This document shows positions 15,387-30,617 of a DNA stretch of 64,000 bases, in pieces. The notes beneath the pieces were generated by a model. That model saw only the letters and a program-made list of their open reading frames with translations, did not search any database and was not told the origin of the DNA. The DNA is taken from assembly GCF_001742185.1 (NCBI RefSeq), contig NZ_CP015750.1, forward strand, positions 1,426,001 to 1,490,000, read 5' to 3'. The translations under genes were made by a program, and so were the position numbers. How positions within the stretch are numbered: the first letter of the stretch is position 1; the number at the start of each line of letters is the position of its first letter. This DNA comes from Pectobacterium wasabiae CFBP 3304. GTDB lineage: Bacteria > Pseudomonadota > Gammaproteobacteria > Enterobacterales > Enterobacteriaceae.

Positions 15387-15508
15387 AATTCTGTTTCATT
15401 CTAACCGTTATGCTTTACTCTTTTGTATCGCACAACCATCAGAACCAATCTTTGAACAAGCTGAATATCGTTCTTATGAGTCATCTCACAAAACACCTTC
15501 GGTGTTGT

Positions 15509-18416
<2,908 letters not shown>

Positions 18417-18559
18417 TCACAACCCGAAGATGTTTCTTTCGATTCACCATCGCGCTGCGATTATTTGAGAGACTCATTGACAGACTGACGCATCACGACC
18501 TACCCGAAGGCAGTCCTGCATGTTCAGCTGTCATGTTTCAATTTTCAGCTTGTTCCAGA

Positions 18560-18572
18560 TTGTTAAAGAGCA
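18560..18572 (-). promoter_or_regulatory. Spacer boxA antitermination site
   Basis: TGCTCTTTAACAA read on the minus strand, in the spacer between tRNA-Glu and 23S. This is the boxA sequence bound by NusB-S10 that lets RNA polymerase pass Rho-dependent stops in rRNA operons. Confidence 0.85.
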
Positions 18573-18644
18573 ATATCGTAAACATGACTCCGAAGAATCA
18601 TCTTTAAGATATTCGGTGATAATGTCTTTCACTCATTATCGGAT

Positions 18645-18720
18645 TGGCGTCCCCAAGGGGATTCGAACCCCTGTTACAGCCGTGAAAGGGCAGTGTCCTA
18701 GGCCTCTAGACGATGGGGAC
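18645..18720 (-). tRNA. gltT: tRNA-Glu(TTC) in the 16S-23S spacer
   Basis: 76-nt tRNA with encoded CCA, acceptor stem beginning GTCCCCA and anticodon TTC. A single tRNA-Glu spacer marks this operon as an rrnB-type operon, in agreement with its place between murI and murB. Confidence 0.97.
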
Positions 18721-18860
18721 ACGATAAATCCGTACCGAATCAGAAATCCGGTACTATCGCGTCAGCATGAGTCTACACTCATGACATCAACAGGTGCGCT
18801 TGCTCAGTATTTTCATCAGACAATCTGTGTGAGCACTTCACTCAACACACATCTTTTTGG

Positions 18861-20403
<1,543 letters not shown>

Positions 20404-20553
20404 AAGATTTGTTTGATTTGCTGAACTCGTCAGCGATGCTCAAAGAATTAGTTACTGTTCATTCGTAATGAATTTACTGTTGTTCACTCTTCAAGACTTT
20501 TTATATCGTTAAGATACGGTCTTGTGAGTGCCCACACAGATTGTCTGATTATA

Positions 20554-20566
20554 TTGTTAAAGAGCA
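20554..20566 (-). promoter_or_regulatory. Leader boxA antitermination site
   Basis: TGCTCTTTAACAA on the minus strand, between promoter P2 and 16S. It matches the spacer boxA at 18560-18572 base for base and is the loading site for the rRNA antitermination complex. Confidence 0.88.
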
Positions 20567-20596
20567 GTGCCACTTCTTCGGTGGCGCGGGCTGCAT

Positions 20597-20624
20597 ATAC
20601 TATGCTAATCCGCTTTAAAGTCAA
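20597..20624 (-). promoter_or_regulatory. rrn promoter P2
   Basis: Minus-strand -35 TTGACT (20624-20619), 16-bp spacer, -10 TAGTAT (20602-20597), then a G+C-rich start region. It is the weaker constitutive promoter of the pair, about 95 bp downstream of P1. Confidence 0.78.
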
Positions 20625-20703
20625 GTCATTACTGACCGCCTTTAGTAAATCTTTTTCCTGTCACCACAACCGCGTGTCGCTGTTGCCGTGTCAGTGGAGG
20701 CGC

Positions 20704-20757
20704 ATTATAGGGACTTCTCGGCGGCTGACAAGCGCTAAATGCAAAATAATTATCGTT
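20704..20757 (-). promoter_or_regulatory. rrn promoter P1 with UP element
   Basis: Minus-strand -35 TTGTCA (20731-20726), 16-bp spacer, perfect -10 TATAAT (20709-20704), followed by the discriminator GCGCC. An A/T tract (about 20735-20757) fits the UP element bound by the alpha subunit. All elements match E. coli rrn P1 architecture and growth-rate/ppGpp control. The UP element reaches within about 23 bp of the murI stop codon. Confidence 0.92.
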
Positions 20758-20779
20758 TGTCTACTATTCACCCATAACA

Positions 20780-21640
20780 CTAGTAAAGTGGTAGTTTTTC
20801 CAGCGAATCGAAGCCATAGCGCTGCAATATTGGCCACAGCGTAGCGACTTTAGGCGTAACCGTCAGGCAATAAACCAGATTTTTATCTGTAGAAAGTGGA
20901 GGATTATCCAGATTAGCAATCAGCCATGCCGTTCTTTTGGCTATAGCAGCACCAGAATCCACAAGACGAGTCCCCTCTGGCAATGCCGCCTTCAGTTCTT
21001 CTGCCAACAATGGGAAATGCGTACACCCGAGCACAACTGTATCTGGTGGCTCCGGAAGGCGTAGCCAAGGACGTAGAATTTTTTGCAGTTCCGGAATTGA
21101 GATCGCCTCCCCCTGCAATTTAGCCTCTGCCAACTCAACCAGTTCTGATGACCCCAGCGACAAAATCTGGCAATCCGTAGCAAAACGGGCAATCAGCTCG
21201 TGCGTGTACGGGCGTTGAACCGTTGCTCGCGTCGCGAGTAGGCCAACAACACCGTTACGTGTCAGCTTAGCCGCGGGTTTAACCGCTGGGACGACACCCA
21301 CGACAGGGAAAGTAAAACGTTCACGCAAAGCAGGAAGGGAAATCGTACTCGCCGTATTACAAGCAATCACAACCAGTGCGAGCTGATGACGTTGTTGGAG
21401 TGCGCTAACAATCTCAACCACGCGCTCGATAATAAATTGCTGTGATTTCTCACCATAGGGAAACGCTTCATTATCGAATGCGTATATATAGTGAAGATCC
21501 GGCAGGAGTTGCCGGATCTCATCATAAACAGACAGCCCGCCTACGCCGGAGTCGAACACCAGAATCGTAGGGCGGGATGGCAGGTTAGAAGGTATAGCTT
21601 CCTGTGAGATAGTATTCTCGTCCTGCCGTGCGGTAGCCAT
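20780..21640 (-). CDS. murI: Glutamate racemase
   Basis: 286-residue cytoplasmic enzyme that makes D-glutamate for peptidoglycan. The two catalytic cysteines are visible in VVIACNTAS and VLGCTHFPL; the substrate-binding [14 protein letters not shown] motif follows a variable N-terminal tail. The start was placed at the ATG at 21640 (MATARQDEN), which gives a 56-bp overlap with the end of btuB, the same arrangement as in E. coli. An upstream in-frame start at 21685 would add 15 residues. It immediately precedes the rrn P1 promoter. Confidence 0.96.
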   Translation of the reverse strand: MATARQDENTISQEAIPSNLPSRPTILVFDSGVGGLSVYDEIRQLLPDLHYIYAFDNEAFPYGEKSQQFIIERVVEIVSALQQRHQLALVVIACNTASTISLPALRERFTFPVVGVVPAVKPAAKLTRNGVVGLLATRATVQRPYTHELIARFATDCQILSLGSSELVELAEAKLQGEAISIPELQKILRPWLRLPEPPDTVVLGCTHFPLLAEELKAALPEGTRLVDSGAAIAKRTAWLIANLDNPPLSTDKNLVYCLTVTPKVATLWPILQRYGFDSLEKLPLY

Positions 21641-23462
21641 ATGCCGTCTCATACTCTTTATCAAACAGGTTGGCGATTCTACCACGAACTGTCAGATGTG
21701 AGGTGACGGGATATGATGCGGCGAGATCCCAGAGGCTTACGCCACCTAATTTCACAGGCTGGAACGTGTTGTAATCCGTGTCATAACGTTGGCCTAGATA
21801 CTGATAAGTCACCGACCAATCGATATTGGCTACTGCCCAATCTAACTGATATTTGACCTGCTGCTTGGCGCGACGTAATAACACTTTATTCGTCTGGCTA
21901 TTACGAGGGTCGAGGTAATCAAAAGAAACCGTATGGGCCAGAGGGCCAGTATCGAAAGATGCCGTTGCTTCAGCACCCTTGATTCGCGCTTTTTGGATAT
22001 TGCTGTAACGATTTGTTGAGTCAAAATTGATGAGGTTATCAATATCATTGCGATAGCCAGATAATCTCCAGTTAACTAGCCCCGTCAAACCTTCGAAGCC
22101 GCCTTCCCACTGTTTGCTTTCTTCTGGCTTAAGATTGAGGTTACCGTATTTTTCGCTGTAGACCTGATTCAGATTCGGTGCTTTATATGCAGTGCCATAA
22201 GAGGCAAAGATACTGTACCCCTCAATAAACTCCCACGCAGCACTTGATTGCCAAGTGTTATGCCAGCCAAAAACATTATTGTCATCGCCTCTAACAGCCC
22301 CTTCTAGCGTCACGCTGCTTATTTTTTGTTGGGCAGTGGCATAGACACCAGTGTTACGCTGTTCATGTCCGGCCATGACGCGATTTGTACCTGGCTGTGA
22401 TGTCTGTTTTTGCCAATCCACACCGGCACTCACACTCCCAGCTCCAACAGCAAGCGTATTTCCCCATTGCAGGTTATATTGTTTCACATCATCCAATGTT
22501 GATGCTGGGCTATAACGCCCCTTAGCAGGATCAAAATTTAGATCCTTAGTATGGCTATAACTAGCGACTAACTGGCTTGAATAGATATCCCGATTAAATT
22601 GAACCCCTGTATCCCACGTTTGACTATAGAGTTGTCGAATATTTGGTGTACCCAGTACAGCCCACGTTACGTCCTCAAGGGCGTCATAGCCATCATAATC
22701 GGTTCGATTATCGAAACCGTAGCCACGCAGAAAACCACTAAATTCGTCGTTAAACTGCTGCTTTACTGCACCATAAATGGATTTACTCATGAATCCATCA
22801 CGATCTGGCTGGCGTGGAGCATCAGCGGCTGCAATGTCAAACCCTTTAGTGTAGGCGTAGTTACCCGCTAACGTGACCGTTGTGCCACTATCCGAAGTCT
22901 GTTGTGTTGCCAAATCATAGGTTTGGTAACCTTTTGAACCAACGCCTGCAGCCAATGTGGTGCCATTCTTTTCTCTAGTAGTGATGATGTTTACCACACC
23001 ACCAATAGCGTCAGAACCATAGACCGCAGAACGTGCGCCACGGATATATTCTATTTTTTGAACCAAAGATAAGGGAATCTGGCTGAGGTCAGAAGAACCG
23101 CTAATACCTGCCTGATTCAAACGAATACCATCCATTAGAATAAGAACATGTCTGCTCTCAGAGCCTCTGATACGTAGTGCGCTCTGTTGTCCCAATCCAC
23201 CACTTTGTTCAATATCCACACCTGGCAAGCGGCGCATAACATCAGTCAGATTTTTTGCCTGCCAACGGTCGATCTCTTCCCTTGTTACTACCGTAGTAGG
23301 CGCCAGCACTGAAGAAACGGGCTGGGCGAAACGATTTGCTGTTACCACCACATCATCAGCATTTTTTTCCGATGACGAGTTTTGAGATGAACTATTTTCC
23401 TGCGCCCAGCCAGAAAATGCCGTGACAGAAAGCGCCGTCAGCAGCGAAATTTTTTTAATCAT
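21585..23462 (-). CDS. btuB: TonB-dependent vitamin B12 outer-membrane receptor
   Basis: 625-residue outer-membrane transporter for cobalamins (E. coli 614). A signal peptide ([20 protein letters not shown]) precedes the TonB box [10 protein letters not shown] at residues 36-45. The plug domain ([32 protein letters not shown]) and a 22-strand barrel follow, ending with a C-terminal phenylalanine (YYLTGSYTF) for barrel assembly. Energy comes from TonB-ExbBD. Its 3' end overlaps murI by 56 bp. Expression is controlled by the cobalamin riboswitch upstream, which carries a repeat insertion, so regulation may differ from E. coli. Confidence 0.97.
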   Translation of the reverse strand: MIKKISLLTALSVTAFSGWAQENSSSQNSSSEKNADDVVVTANRFAQPVSSVLAPTTVVTREEIDRWQAKNLTDVMRRLPGVDIEQSGGLGQQSALRIRGSESRHVLILMDGIRLNQAGISGSSDLSQIPLSLVQKIEYIRGARSAVYGSDAIGGVVNIITTREKNGTTLAAGVGSKGYQTYDLATQQTSDSGTTVTLAGNYAYTKGFDIAAADAPRQPDRDGFMSKSIYGAVKQQFNDEFSGFLRGYGFDNRTDYDGYDALEDVTWAVLGTPNIRQLYSQTWDTGVQFNRDIYSSQLVASYSHTKDLNFDPAKGRYSPASTLDDVKQYNLQWGNTLAVGAGSVSAGVDWQKQTSQPGTNRVMAGHEQRNTGVYATAQQKISSVTLEGAVRGDDNNVFGWHNTWQSSAAWEFIEGYSIFASYGTAYKAPNLNQVYSEKYGNLNLKPEESKQWEGGFEGLTGLVNWRLSGYRNDIDNLINFDSTNRYSNIQKARIKGAEATASFDTGPLAHTVSFDYLDPRNSQTNKVLLRRAKQQVKYQLDWAVANIDWSVTYQYLGQRYDTDYNTFQPVKLGGVSLWDLAASYPVTSHLTVRGRIANLFDKEYETAYGYRTAGREYYLTGSYTF

Positions 23463-23464
23463 TG

Positions 23465-23862
23465 TTAAAGCATCCGAGAAATAATAAGGATGCCGCAGGT
23501 TCTGTTAATAGCACGCGATATGCAGAACCAATTGCGACGTATTCCGGCAGGTCTTCGGGCTTGGGTGCCGTTGTTACCACAGACCGTCAACAACGGTAGG
23601 GGATACAACGAAAGCGATGACTTCCCATCTATACCCGTCATACTTCAAGTTGCATGTGCGTTGGCTACGTTCAGTCACCCGAATCACTTACTCAAGTAAG
23701 CTCATCGGGACTCCTTCTCTTGCCGCCTGCCTGAAACTCGAATTATTTAGGGTAGATAACAGTGTCTGCATAATAATGCTATCGCTCGGGCATTCCTTAC
23801 CGCTGCGCGTCAGCTCCAGATTTACACTGGATTCCCTTTTGACTTGTGAAACAAGGCCAGAC
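23465..23862 (-). promoter_or_regulatory. Cobalamin riboswitch of btuB, carrying a repeat insertion
   Basis: The minus-strand leader contains the signature pieces in order: CCAGTGTAAATCTGGAGC (about 23810-23830), GCAGCGGTAAGGAA, GACACTG (23766-23760), GGGAAGTC (23626-23619) and the B12 box GCCCGAAGACCTGCC (23560-23546). A stem GGTTCTG / CAGAACC (23498-23504, 23523-23529) and a hairpin GCATCC / GGATGC (23471-23476, 23489-23494) that hides the btuB ribosome site form the expression platform. The variable stem between GACACTG and GGGAAGTC, about 8 nt in E. coli, is extended here to about 130 nt by a copy of the dispersed repeat. Confidence 0.88.
23632..23754. repeat. Dispersed palindromic-type repeat, copy 1 (inside the riboswitch)
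   Basis: About 123 bp from TACCCGTCATACTTCAAG to ATAATTCGAGTTT on the opposite strand, ending TAGGGTA. The ends TACCC / GGGTA are inverted. The internal palindrome ACTTACTCAAGTAAG and the block CGAATCACTT recur in copies at 48785 and, in part, 58035. It has the look of a miniature inverted-repeat element without coding capacity. The family resembles intergenic repeats I recall from Yersinia, Serratia and Pectobacterium. Confidence 0.8.
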
Positions 23863-24007
23863 GCTCATCCTACAATCGCAAATTGCGGAAGTCTAGACTT
23901 CTATTTCACCACCAGATAATAACGTAACAAAACTGGACTTCCTGGCCGGATTCCCTACAATTCCCGGCCAATAACACCCTTTTAGACGTAGTTCAGACGA
24001 GAAAACC

Positions 24008-25111
24008 ATGACGCCAGAAATCCTGCCTATCGAAGATTATGACGACCAGCTTGCAGAGAAAACCGAGCGTCTGCGCGGAATGATGGCGCCTTTCAACGCA
24101 CCTGAACCTGCCGTCTTCCGTTCTCCCGTCAGTCACTATCGGATGCGTGCCGAATTCCGTATCTGGCACGAGGGTGACGAGCTTTATCACATCATGTTTG
24201 ACCAGCAGACCAAACAACGCATCCGAGTCGATCGATTCCCAGCGGCCAGTGAACTGATTAACCGCCTGATGCCGGAGCTGCTTGCCGCCATCCAGCCTGA
24301 CCCCGTACTGCGCCGTAAGCTGTTCCAGATAGATTATCTGTCGACCCTAAGCGGCGAAATGATCGTTTCTCTGCTGTATCACCGCGCGCTAAACGAAGAA
24401 TGGCAGGAACACGCCCGCGCACTGCGCGATAGCCTGGCGGCACAAGGGTTCAACCTACAGTTGATCGGTCGCGCGACGAAAACCAAAATCTGCCTCGATC
24501 GCGATTATGTCGATGAATGCCTGCCGGTTGCAGGTCGGGATATGATTTACCGACAGGTAGAAAACAGCTTCACGCAGCCGAATGCCGCAGTAAATATTAA
24601 GATGCTGGAATGGGCGTTGGATGCAACAGCAGGCTCGAAGGGAGATTTGCTGGAGCTATATTGCGGTAATGGCAATTTTTCTCTCGCGCTGGCAAGAAAC
24701 TTCGAGCGCGTGCTGGCGACGGAAATCGCTAAGCCATCCGTCGCAGCAGCACAGTATAATATCGCCGCGAATAAGATAGAAAACGTGCAGATTATCCGCA
24801 TGGCGGCAGAAGAATTTACGCAGGCCATGCAGGGTGTACGTCAGTTTAACCGCTTACAGGGTATCGATCTAACGAGCTACCAGTGCGAGACTATTTTTGT
24901 TGATCCACCGCGCAGCGGGCTGGATGACGAAACGGTGAAACTGGTGCAGGCGTATCCGCGTATTCTTTATATTTCCTGCAACCCGGAAACGTTGAGCAAT
25001 AACCTGCAAACACTATCGGAAACCCACGACATTCGCCGTCTGGCGCTGTTCGATCAATTCCCTTACACCCATCATATGGAGTGTGGCGTACTGTTGGAAA
25101 AACGTCAGTGA
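24008..25111 (+). CDS. trmA: tRNA (uracil-5-)-methyltransferase
   Basis: 367-residue enzyme that uses S-adenosylmethionine to make the universal T54 (ribothymidine) in the T loop of tRNA. The SAM-binding motif is [19 protein letters not shown] (about residues 216-234). The catalytic nucleophile is the cysteine in [10 protein letters not shown], and the general base is the glutamate in [11 protein letters not shown] near the C-terminus. It is divergent from btuB, as in E. coli, and convergent with yijD. Length and start match the family. Confidence 0.98.
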   Translation: MTPEILPIEDYDDQLAEKTERLRGMMAPFNAPEPAVFRSPVSHYRMRAEFRIWHEGDELYHIMFDQQTKQRIRVDRFPAASELINRLMPELLAAIQPDPVLRRKLFQIDYLSTLSGEMIVSLLYHRALNEEWQEHARALRDSLAAQGFNLQLIGRATKTKICLDRDYVDECLPVAGRDMIYRQVENSFTQPNAAVNIKMLEWALDATAGSKGDLLELYCGNGNFSLALARNFERVLATEIAKPSVAAAQYNIAANKIENVQIIRMAAEEFTQAMQGVRQFNRLQGIDLTSYQCETIFVDPPRSGLDDETVKLVQAYPRILYISCNPETLSNNLQTLSETHDIRRLALFDQFPYTHHMECGVLLEKRQ

Positions 25112-25151
25112 CGTACACATTCTGGCGGGCCACCCCGCCAGAATACACCCG

Positions 25152-25538
25152 CTACAGTGTTTCACTCTCTTCTGCTGATACTGACTCCGAGGCTTTTCTG
25201 CGACGCAGTCTCAAACCAATCCAGAAAACCAATGCCACACTCAGAATTGAAGGAATAAAGTTCGATCCAATGGCGGGATATTCAACGCGCACGATAGCAC
25301 TGTAAATCAATAAGCCCAGCAGAAAGCTGGCCGCCGCCAACATCGGAATGCCTTCCGGCATACTGTGGTGCAAATAACGTTGATGCAGGCAGTAAATGGA
25401 CAATACCAGCGCAATCAGAGGAAAAATCGAGAACGGAACAATACTGCTGAACAAGGCGGCGAATGCGCCGTTGACGGAAAGGCCCGCAATCAGCGCCAAT
25501 ACCAGCGTACCTTTTTCTTGGTGAGGTTTTTCTGTCAT
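25152..25538 (-). CDS. yijD: YijD family inner-membrane protein (DUF1422)
   Basis: 128-residue protein with four hydrophobic segments (about residues 12-30, 33-50, 65-82 and 89-107) and a charged C-terminal tail. It is clearly related to E. coli YijD ([39 protein letters not shown]). Function is unknown. It lies 23 bp after fabR on the same strand and is probably cotranscribed with it, as in E. coli. The association with the unsaturated-fatty-acid repressor hints at a membrane-related role, but that is inference. Confidence 0.9.
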   Translation of the reverse strand: MTEKPHQEKGTLVLALIAGLSVNGAFAALFSSIVPFSIFPLIALVLSIYCLHQRYLHHSMPEGIPMLAAASFLLGLLIYSAIVRVEYPAIGSNFIPSILSVALVFWIGLRLRRRKASESVSAEESETL

Positions 25539-25561
25539 GGTTTCTCCCTTCTCATGTTGAT

Positions 25562-26203
25562 TTATGGCACAGTAAAGCTACTGTCGTGCTCTTTTCTGTA
25601 CCAGTAATAAGCCCCTTTGGCGATCATCCGCAGTTGCAGCACCAGCCGCTCTTCCAACTGTTTGCGCTGTTCCAGGGAAACATCTAAGGCTTCCGCTCCC
25701 GCACTGAAAACAATGGTCACCATCGCTTCCGACTGCGCTTCCGCGAAGCTGCGGGGAATGTGATTTTCTACCTCAAGATAATCCGCCAGTTCAGCGATAA
25801 AATGCTGAATCTCCCGCGCTACTGCCGCACGGAAAGCCGCCGACGTCCCTGAGCGCTCGCGCAGCAATAGCCGGAACGCATTAGGATTATTACCGATAAA
25901 TTCCATGAAGGTAGAAACCGACGTTCTGATAATGCTGCCCGTTCTGGCGATACGCTGCCGAGCCTGACGCATTAACTGGCGCAACATCAGCCCGCTTTCA
26001 TCGACCATTGTCAGCCCCAGTTCATCCACGTCACGAAAATGACGATAGAAAGATGTCGGCGCAATACCCGCTTCGCGAGCGACTTCACGCAGGCTCAGGC
26101 TGGTAAAGCTGCGTTCAGCGCTTAACTGGCTAAATGCAGCTTCGATAAGGGAACGACGAGTCCGTTCTTTTTGTTGTGCTCTGACACCCATTATGCTGCC
26201 CAA
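25562..26203 (-). CDS. fabR: TetR-family repressor of unsaturated fatty acid synthesis
   Basis: Transcription factor that senses the unsaturated/saturated acyl balance and represses fabA and fabB. The N-terminal helix-turn-helix reads [20 protein letters not shown]. The C-terminal ligand/dimer domain is typical ([20 protein letters not shown]). Two starts are possible: TTG at 26203, which has a good ribosome site GGGGAG 8 nt before it (213 residues), or ATG at 26191 (209 residues) with no well-placed site. The TTG start is preferred. It is divergent from sthA; an inverted repeat lies between them. Confidence 0.95.
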   Translation of the reverse strand: MGSIMGVRAQQKERTRRSLIEAAFSQLSAERSFTSLSLREVAREAGIAPTSFYRHFRDVDELGLTMVDESGLMLRQLMRQARQRIARTGSIIRTSVSTFMEFIGNNPNAFRLLLRERSGTSAAFRAAVAREIQHFIAELADYLEVENHIPRSFAEAQSEAMVTIVFSAGAEALDVSLEQRKQLEERLVLQLRMIAKGAYYWYRKEHDSSFTVP

Positions 26204-26235
26204 ATGATCTCTCCCCTTTCCAGAGGGGCACTATA

Positions 26236-26272
26236 GCAAACTTTATTGTCCGCAGAATGAGACAAAGTTTGC
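26236..26272. repeat. Inverted repeat between fabR and sthA
   Basis: GCAAACTTT (26236-26244) and its perfect complement AAAGTTTGC (26264-26272), 19 bp apart, with a further short GTC/GAC match inside. It sits in the divergent promoter region. It could be an operator shared by fabR and sthA, or a transcript hairpin; no binding protein can be named. Confidence 0.5.
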
Positions 26273-26402
26273 CATATTAAGAATGTGAGAATCTGTTTCC
26301 ATAGTAAAGGCAGGGATGATTGGGTTCTGCCGCAGTCGATGCTACAATCGCACAATGTTACAGTCGCGTTATTAATTTGTATAAAAACAGGTTTAACCTA
26401 CC

Positions 26403-27809
26403 ATGACTCTAGAACATCAATTCGATTATGATGCCATCGTTATTGGTTCCGGTCCCGGCGGTGAAGGTGCAGCAATGGGATTAGCCAAGCACGGAGCCAA
26501 AATTGCAGTGATTGAACGCCACTACAATGTCGGTGGCGGCTGTACCCACTGGGGGACGATTCCTTCCAAAGCCCTCCGCCACGCCGTCAGCCGTATTATC
26601 GAGTTCAACCAAAACCCCCTCTACAGTGACAACTCCCGTATTATTCGATCCTCATTTTCCGACATCCTACGCCATGCCGACAGCGTCATTGGTCAGCAAA
26701 CCCGTATGCGGCAAGGGTTTTATGAGCGTAACCAGTGCGAGCTGTTCTCCGGTGAAGCCAGCTTCATCGACGCCCATACGATCGCCGTTCACTACCCAGA
26801 CAATACCCATGAAACGCTAACTGCTGCTCATATTATTATCGCGACCGGTTCACGTCCGTATCATCCGGCAGAAGTCGACTTCAACCACCCACGCATTTAC
26901 GACAGCGACTCCATTTTGCAACTCGACCACGAGCCCCAGCACGTCATCATTTACGGCGCGGGCGTGATCGGCTGCGAATATGCCTCTATCTTTCGCGGCC
27001 TGAGCGTTAAGGTCGATTTAATCAATACTCGCGATAGGCTATTGGCCTTTCTCGATCAGGAAATGTCGGATGCGCTGTCCTATCATTTCTGGAACAACGG
27101 CGTAGTTATCCGCCACAACGAAGAGTTCGAAAGTATTGAAGGGCTGCCTGACGGCGTCATCGTCAACCTGAAATCAGGTAAAAAGATGAAGGCAGACTGC
27201 CTGCTCTATGCCAACGGACGCACGGGGAACACGGAAACGCTGGGGTTGGAAAATATCGGCCTGAGCACCGACAGTCGCGGCCAGCTCAAGGTCAACAGCA
27301 TGTACCAGACTGCGCTGGCACATATTTATGCCATCGGTGATGTCATCGGCTATCCCAGCCTGGCATCCGCCGCTTACGATCAGGGTCGGCTCGCCGCGCA
27401 GGCAATCATTAAAGGCGATGCCAGCGCGCATCTGATCGAAGATATTCCGACTGGCATTTATACCATCCCGGAAATCAGCTCCGTGGGGAAAACCGAGCAA
27501 GAACTTACTGCGATGAAAGTGCCTTATGAAGTCGGACGGGCACAGTTCAAACATCTGGCACGGGCGCAGATTGTTGGGATGAATGTGGGGAGTTTGAAGA
27601 TTCTGTTTCACCGTGAAACCAAACAGATCCTGGGTATTCACTGCTTTGGTGAACGCGCCGCTGAGATTATCCACATCGGGCAGGCCATCATGGAACAGAA
27701 AGGTGAAGGTAATACTATCGAATATTTCGTTAATACCACCTTCAACTATCCAACCATGGCAGAGGCTTACCGCGTGGCAGCCCTGAACGGGCTTAACCGC
27801 TTATTTTGA
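26403..27809 (+). CDS. sthA: Soluble pyridine nucleotide transhydrogenase
   Basis: 468-residue FAD enzyme (E. coli 466) that passes hydride between NADPH and NAD+, mainly draining excess NADPH. The FAD site [12 protein letters not shown] is near residue 15 and the NAD(P) site [14 protein letters not shown] is in the middle. The region that carries a redox disulfide in dihydrolipoamide dehydrogenases reads [15 protein letters not shown], with only one cysteine, as in known SthA proteins. It is divergent from fabR, and its 3' end overlaps that of oxyR by 9 bp in convergent orientation. Confidence 0.98.
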   Translation: MTLEHQFDYDAIVIGSGPGGEGAAMGLAKHGAKIAVIERHYNVGGGCTHWGTIPSKALRHAVSRIIEFNQNPLYSDNSRIIRSSFSDILRHADSVIGQQTRMRQGFYERNQCELFSGEASFIDAHTIAVHYPDNTHETLTAAHIIIATGSRPYHPAEVDFNHPRIYDSDSILQLDHEPQHVIIYGAGVIGCEYASIFRGLSVKVDLINTRDRLLAFLDQEMSDALSYHFWNNGVVIRHNEEFESIEGLPDGVIVNLKSGKKMKADCLLYANGRTGNTETLGLENIGLSTDSRGQLKVNSMYQTALAHIYAIGDVIGYPSLASAAYDQGRLAAQAIIKGDASAHLIEDIPTGIYTIPEISSVGKTEQELTAMKVPYEVGRAQFKHLARAQIVGMNVGSLKILFHRETKQILGIHCFGERAAEIIHIGQAIMEQKGEGNTIEYFVNTTFNYPTMAEAYRVAALNGLNRLF

Positions 27810-28709
27810 CAGGTTTTCCATATAGCCCTGCATGTGCTCGCGGATGGTATCAGCAAGCTGCTCGTAGCGTCCGCGTAGCGGGGAACCGGGGCGATAAACC
27901 AGCGCGATAGTGCGCTTAGGCTCCGGCTTATAACACGGCAAATAACAGACGCCATCGCGCTCACGCTCACGCGGAACCGATAGCGACGGCAGTAGAGTAA
28001 TACCGCTTCCGGCCGCGACCATGTTGCGCAGCGTCTCCAGGCTGGTCGCTCGGAAATGCGTATCTTCATCCGCTCCAGCCTGAAAACAGAAGCCCATCGC
28101 CTGATCGCGCAGACAGTGGCCGTCTTCCAGCATCAATAGCTTTTCGCCCGCCAGATCGGACATCGCTACGCGTTCACGGTTCGCCCAAGGATGATCCTGA
28201 TAAATCGCCAGCTTCATCGGCTCGTCGAAAAGGGGAACTTCAATAAAGGCTTCGGACTCTTTCACCATCGCCAGAATAGCGCAGTCCAGTTTACCGCTGT
28301 CCAATTGCGCGAGCAGTTGATGGGTTTGTGCTTCGTGCAGGTACATTTCGAGTTTGGGGAATGTGCGGTGCAGCATCGGAATGATTTGCGGCAACAGATA
28401 AGGCCCCACAGTAGGGATCAGGCCGATATGCAGCGGCCCCGACATACTTTCCCCCTGCTGGCTCGCCATCTCTTTTAATACCTTAACCTCACGTAATACC
28501 GTGCGTGCCTGCTCGACCAACAGCAACCCAGCTTGGGTAAACAACACTTTGCGGCTGGTCCTCTCCAACAACATCACGCCCAACTCATCTTCCAGTTTAC
28601 GAATCTGTCCACTGAGCGTGGGTTGACTCACATGGCAGGAATCTGCTGCGCGCCGAAAGTGACGATGCTCTGCCAGCGCGACAAGATACTCTAAATCCCG
28701 AATGTTCAT
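27801..28709 (-). CDS. oxyR: Hydrogen peroxide sensor and LysR-type regulator
   Basis: 302-residue OxyR (E. coli 305). The N-terminal winged helix-turn-helix ([20 protein letters not shown]) is followed by the regulatory domain with the redox pair C199 and C208 ([16 protein letters not shown]), which form a disulfide with peroxide and switch on catalase, alkyl hydroperoxide reductase and other genes. The start was set at the ATG at 28709 ([14 protein letters not shown]); an upstream in-frame start at 28805 adds 32 non-conserved residues. No oxyS-like sRNA was recognised divergent to it, although one is there in E. coli. Confidence 0.97.
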   Translation of the reverse strand: MNIRDLEYLVALAEHRHFRRAADSCHVSQPTLSGQIRKLEDELGVMLLERTSRKVLFTQAGLLLVEQARTVLREVKVLKEMASQQGESMSGPLHIGLIPTVGPYLLPQIIPMLHRTFPKLEMYLHEAQTHQLLAQLDSGKLDCAILAMVKESEAFIEVPLFDEPMKLAIYQDHPWANRERVAMSDLAGEKLLMLEDGHCLRDQAMGFCFQAGADEDTHFRATSLETLRNMVAAGSGITLLPSLSVPRERERDGVCYLPCYKPEPKRTIALVYRPGSPLRGRYEQLADTIREHMQGYMENLSK

Positions 28710-29192
28710 TATAATTCTCCTTATCATGATAGCTAACAGCGATAGATAGGATACCAACGAACGATAATCCCTATCAACATCCAAAATGAATAATATATCC
28801 CTCAAAGCGCGCCTGCTTATTGCACGCTATACCGAGCAGGCTAATATATTCAAGTGATTTGACGATGACAGCATTTTGTGTTCTTCGGTCAAACAAAGAG
28901 GCGTGGTGGAGTCTGAGAAATACGGCACGCAGGCCGATCGATGAACAACGTGAAATAATGACAGAGGAAACAGGGGAGAATGATTAGCAAGAGCTTGCCA
29001 AGAGTAGTCAAAGGAGCAAGAGAAAAAATTATTCAGTCCGCTACAGTACATCGAAGCATATGAATAGGAATCTCATCCCTGAGACTCCTCCCTTTCCAGG
29101 CTCCCACAAGCGGTAGATTTAGGTATTCCAATCCCTGCACCTATCGCAACGGCGTGACAGCCTTTTTTCTTCCTGAAATCTTGCGCGTTACC
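28710..29192. other. Intergenic region, oxyR to metF
   Basis: 483 bp with no supportable gene. The first ~120 bp carry the oxyR promoter region, with scattered GATAG/CTATC blocks (28727-28785) that could contain an OxyR site; the ATAG-n7-CTAT pattern is not clean. The rest shows nothing recognisable. In E. coli katG, argECBH, ppc and about fifteen other genes lie between metF and oxyR; none of them is here. Confidence 0.5.
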
Positions 29193-30128
<936 letters not shown>

Positions 30129-30130
30129 CT

Positions 30131-30162
30131 ACACGTCTATACGTTTAGACGTCTATATAGAA
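30131..30162. promoter_or_regulatory. MetJ operator of metF
   Basis: Adjacent 8-bp met boxes: ACACGTCT (30131-30138), ATACGTTT (30139-30146), AGACGTCT (30147-30154, perfect consensus) and a weaker ATATAGAA. Two or more contiguous boxes are needed for cooperative MetJ binding, and three good ones are here. Confidence 0.9.
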
Positions 30163-30304
30163 AATGACGTAATCTGCTTAAAGAGTCAACGTTTTTCAGC
30201 CCGGCAGGTGGTGATGATTGCTCACGGTAAATGAAAAAATTTCATGATGGATTTCTCACAAAAGTACTGTCTCTTCGTCGCATGGTTATGTCAACGCGGA
30301 GACA

Positions 30305-30540
30305 GTTTCGTGCGTTACAATATTGCTATTCCATGCTACTTCGTCGCACACGCCCGACACGGGACGGCTCAAACGCCGCTCGCCCCGTGACCCCTGGCTT
30401 TCGGCGAGAATTATGCCGCTACGCGGTGCCTTCGTCGGTATCTGGCTTAACGGACCGCTTGCGACACGTTCCCGACGTGGCGCAAGCTCTCGCCGCGTCC
30501 TGCGGCTCATCCTAAGCCCGCTATCTCCTCAGCATAATTT
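30305..30540. repeat. G+C-rich non-coding segment, possible dispersed repeat
   Basis: About 235 bp of strongly G+C-rich sequence (CGCCCGACACGGGACGGCTC and CGCAAGCTCTCGCCGCGTCC are sample stretches) between metF and the phosphodiesterase gene. Short open frames run on several strands (for example 30286-30510 on the minus strand), but none has a ribosome site or a recognisable domain. I recall similar blocks as multi-copy intergenic repeats in Pectobacterium genomes; only one copy is in this window, so repeat status is unproven. It is flanked by an 8-bp inverted repeat ACTGTCTC / GAGACAGT (30266-30306). Confidence 0.4.
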
Positions 30541-30617
30541 TTTACGCCGGGTAACAGCAAAATCTACAGAGTTCTGCATTATTTATGTGCAATCACGATA
30601 ACCTGAGAAATACGCAG

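Noticed and set aside
28800..28960. Possible oxyS small RNA divergent from oxyR
   Set aside because: The sequence there shows none of the known OxyS stem-loops or its terminator hairpin. Only the position would support it.
30286..30510. 74-residue minus-strand ORF rich in Arg and Ser
   Set aside because: It is in a G+C-rich non-coding block with open frames on several strands and has no start signal or domain; probably spurious.
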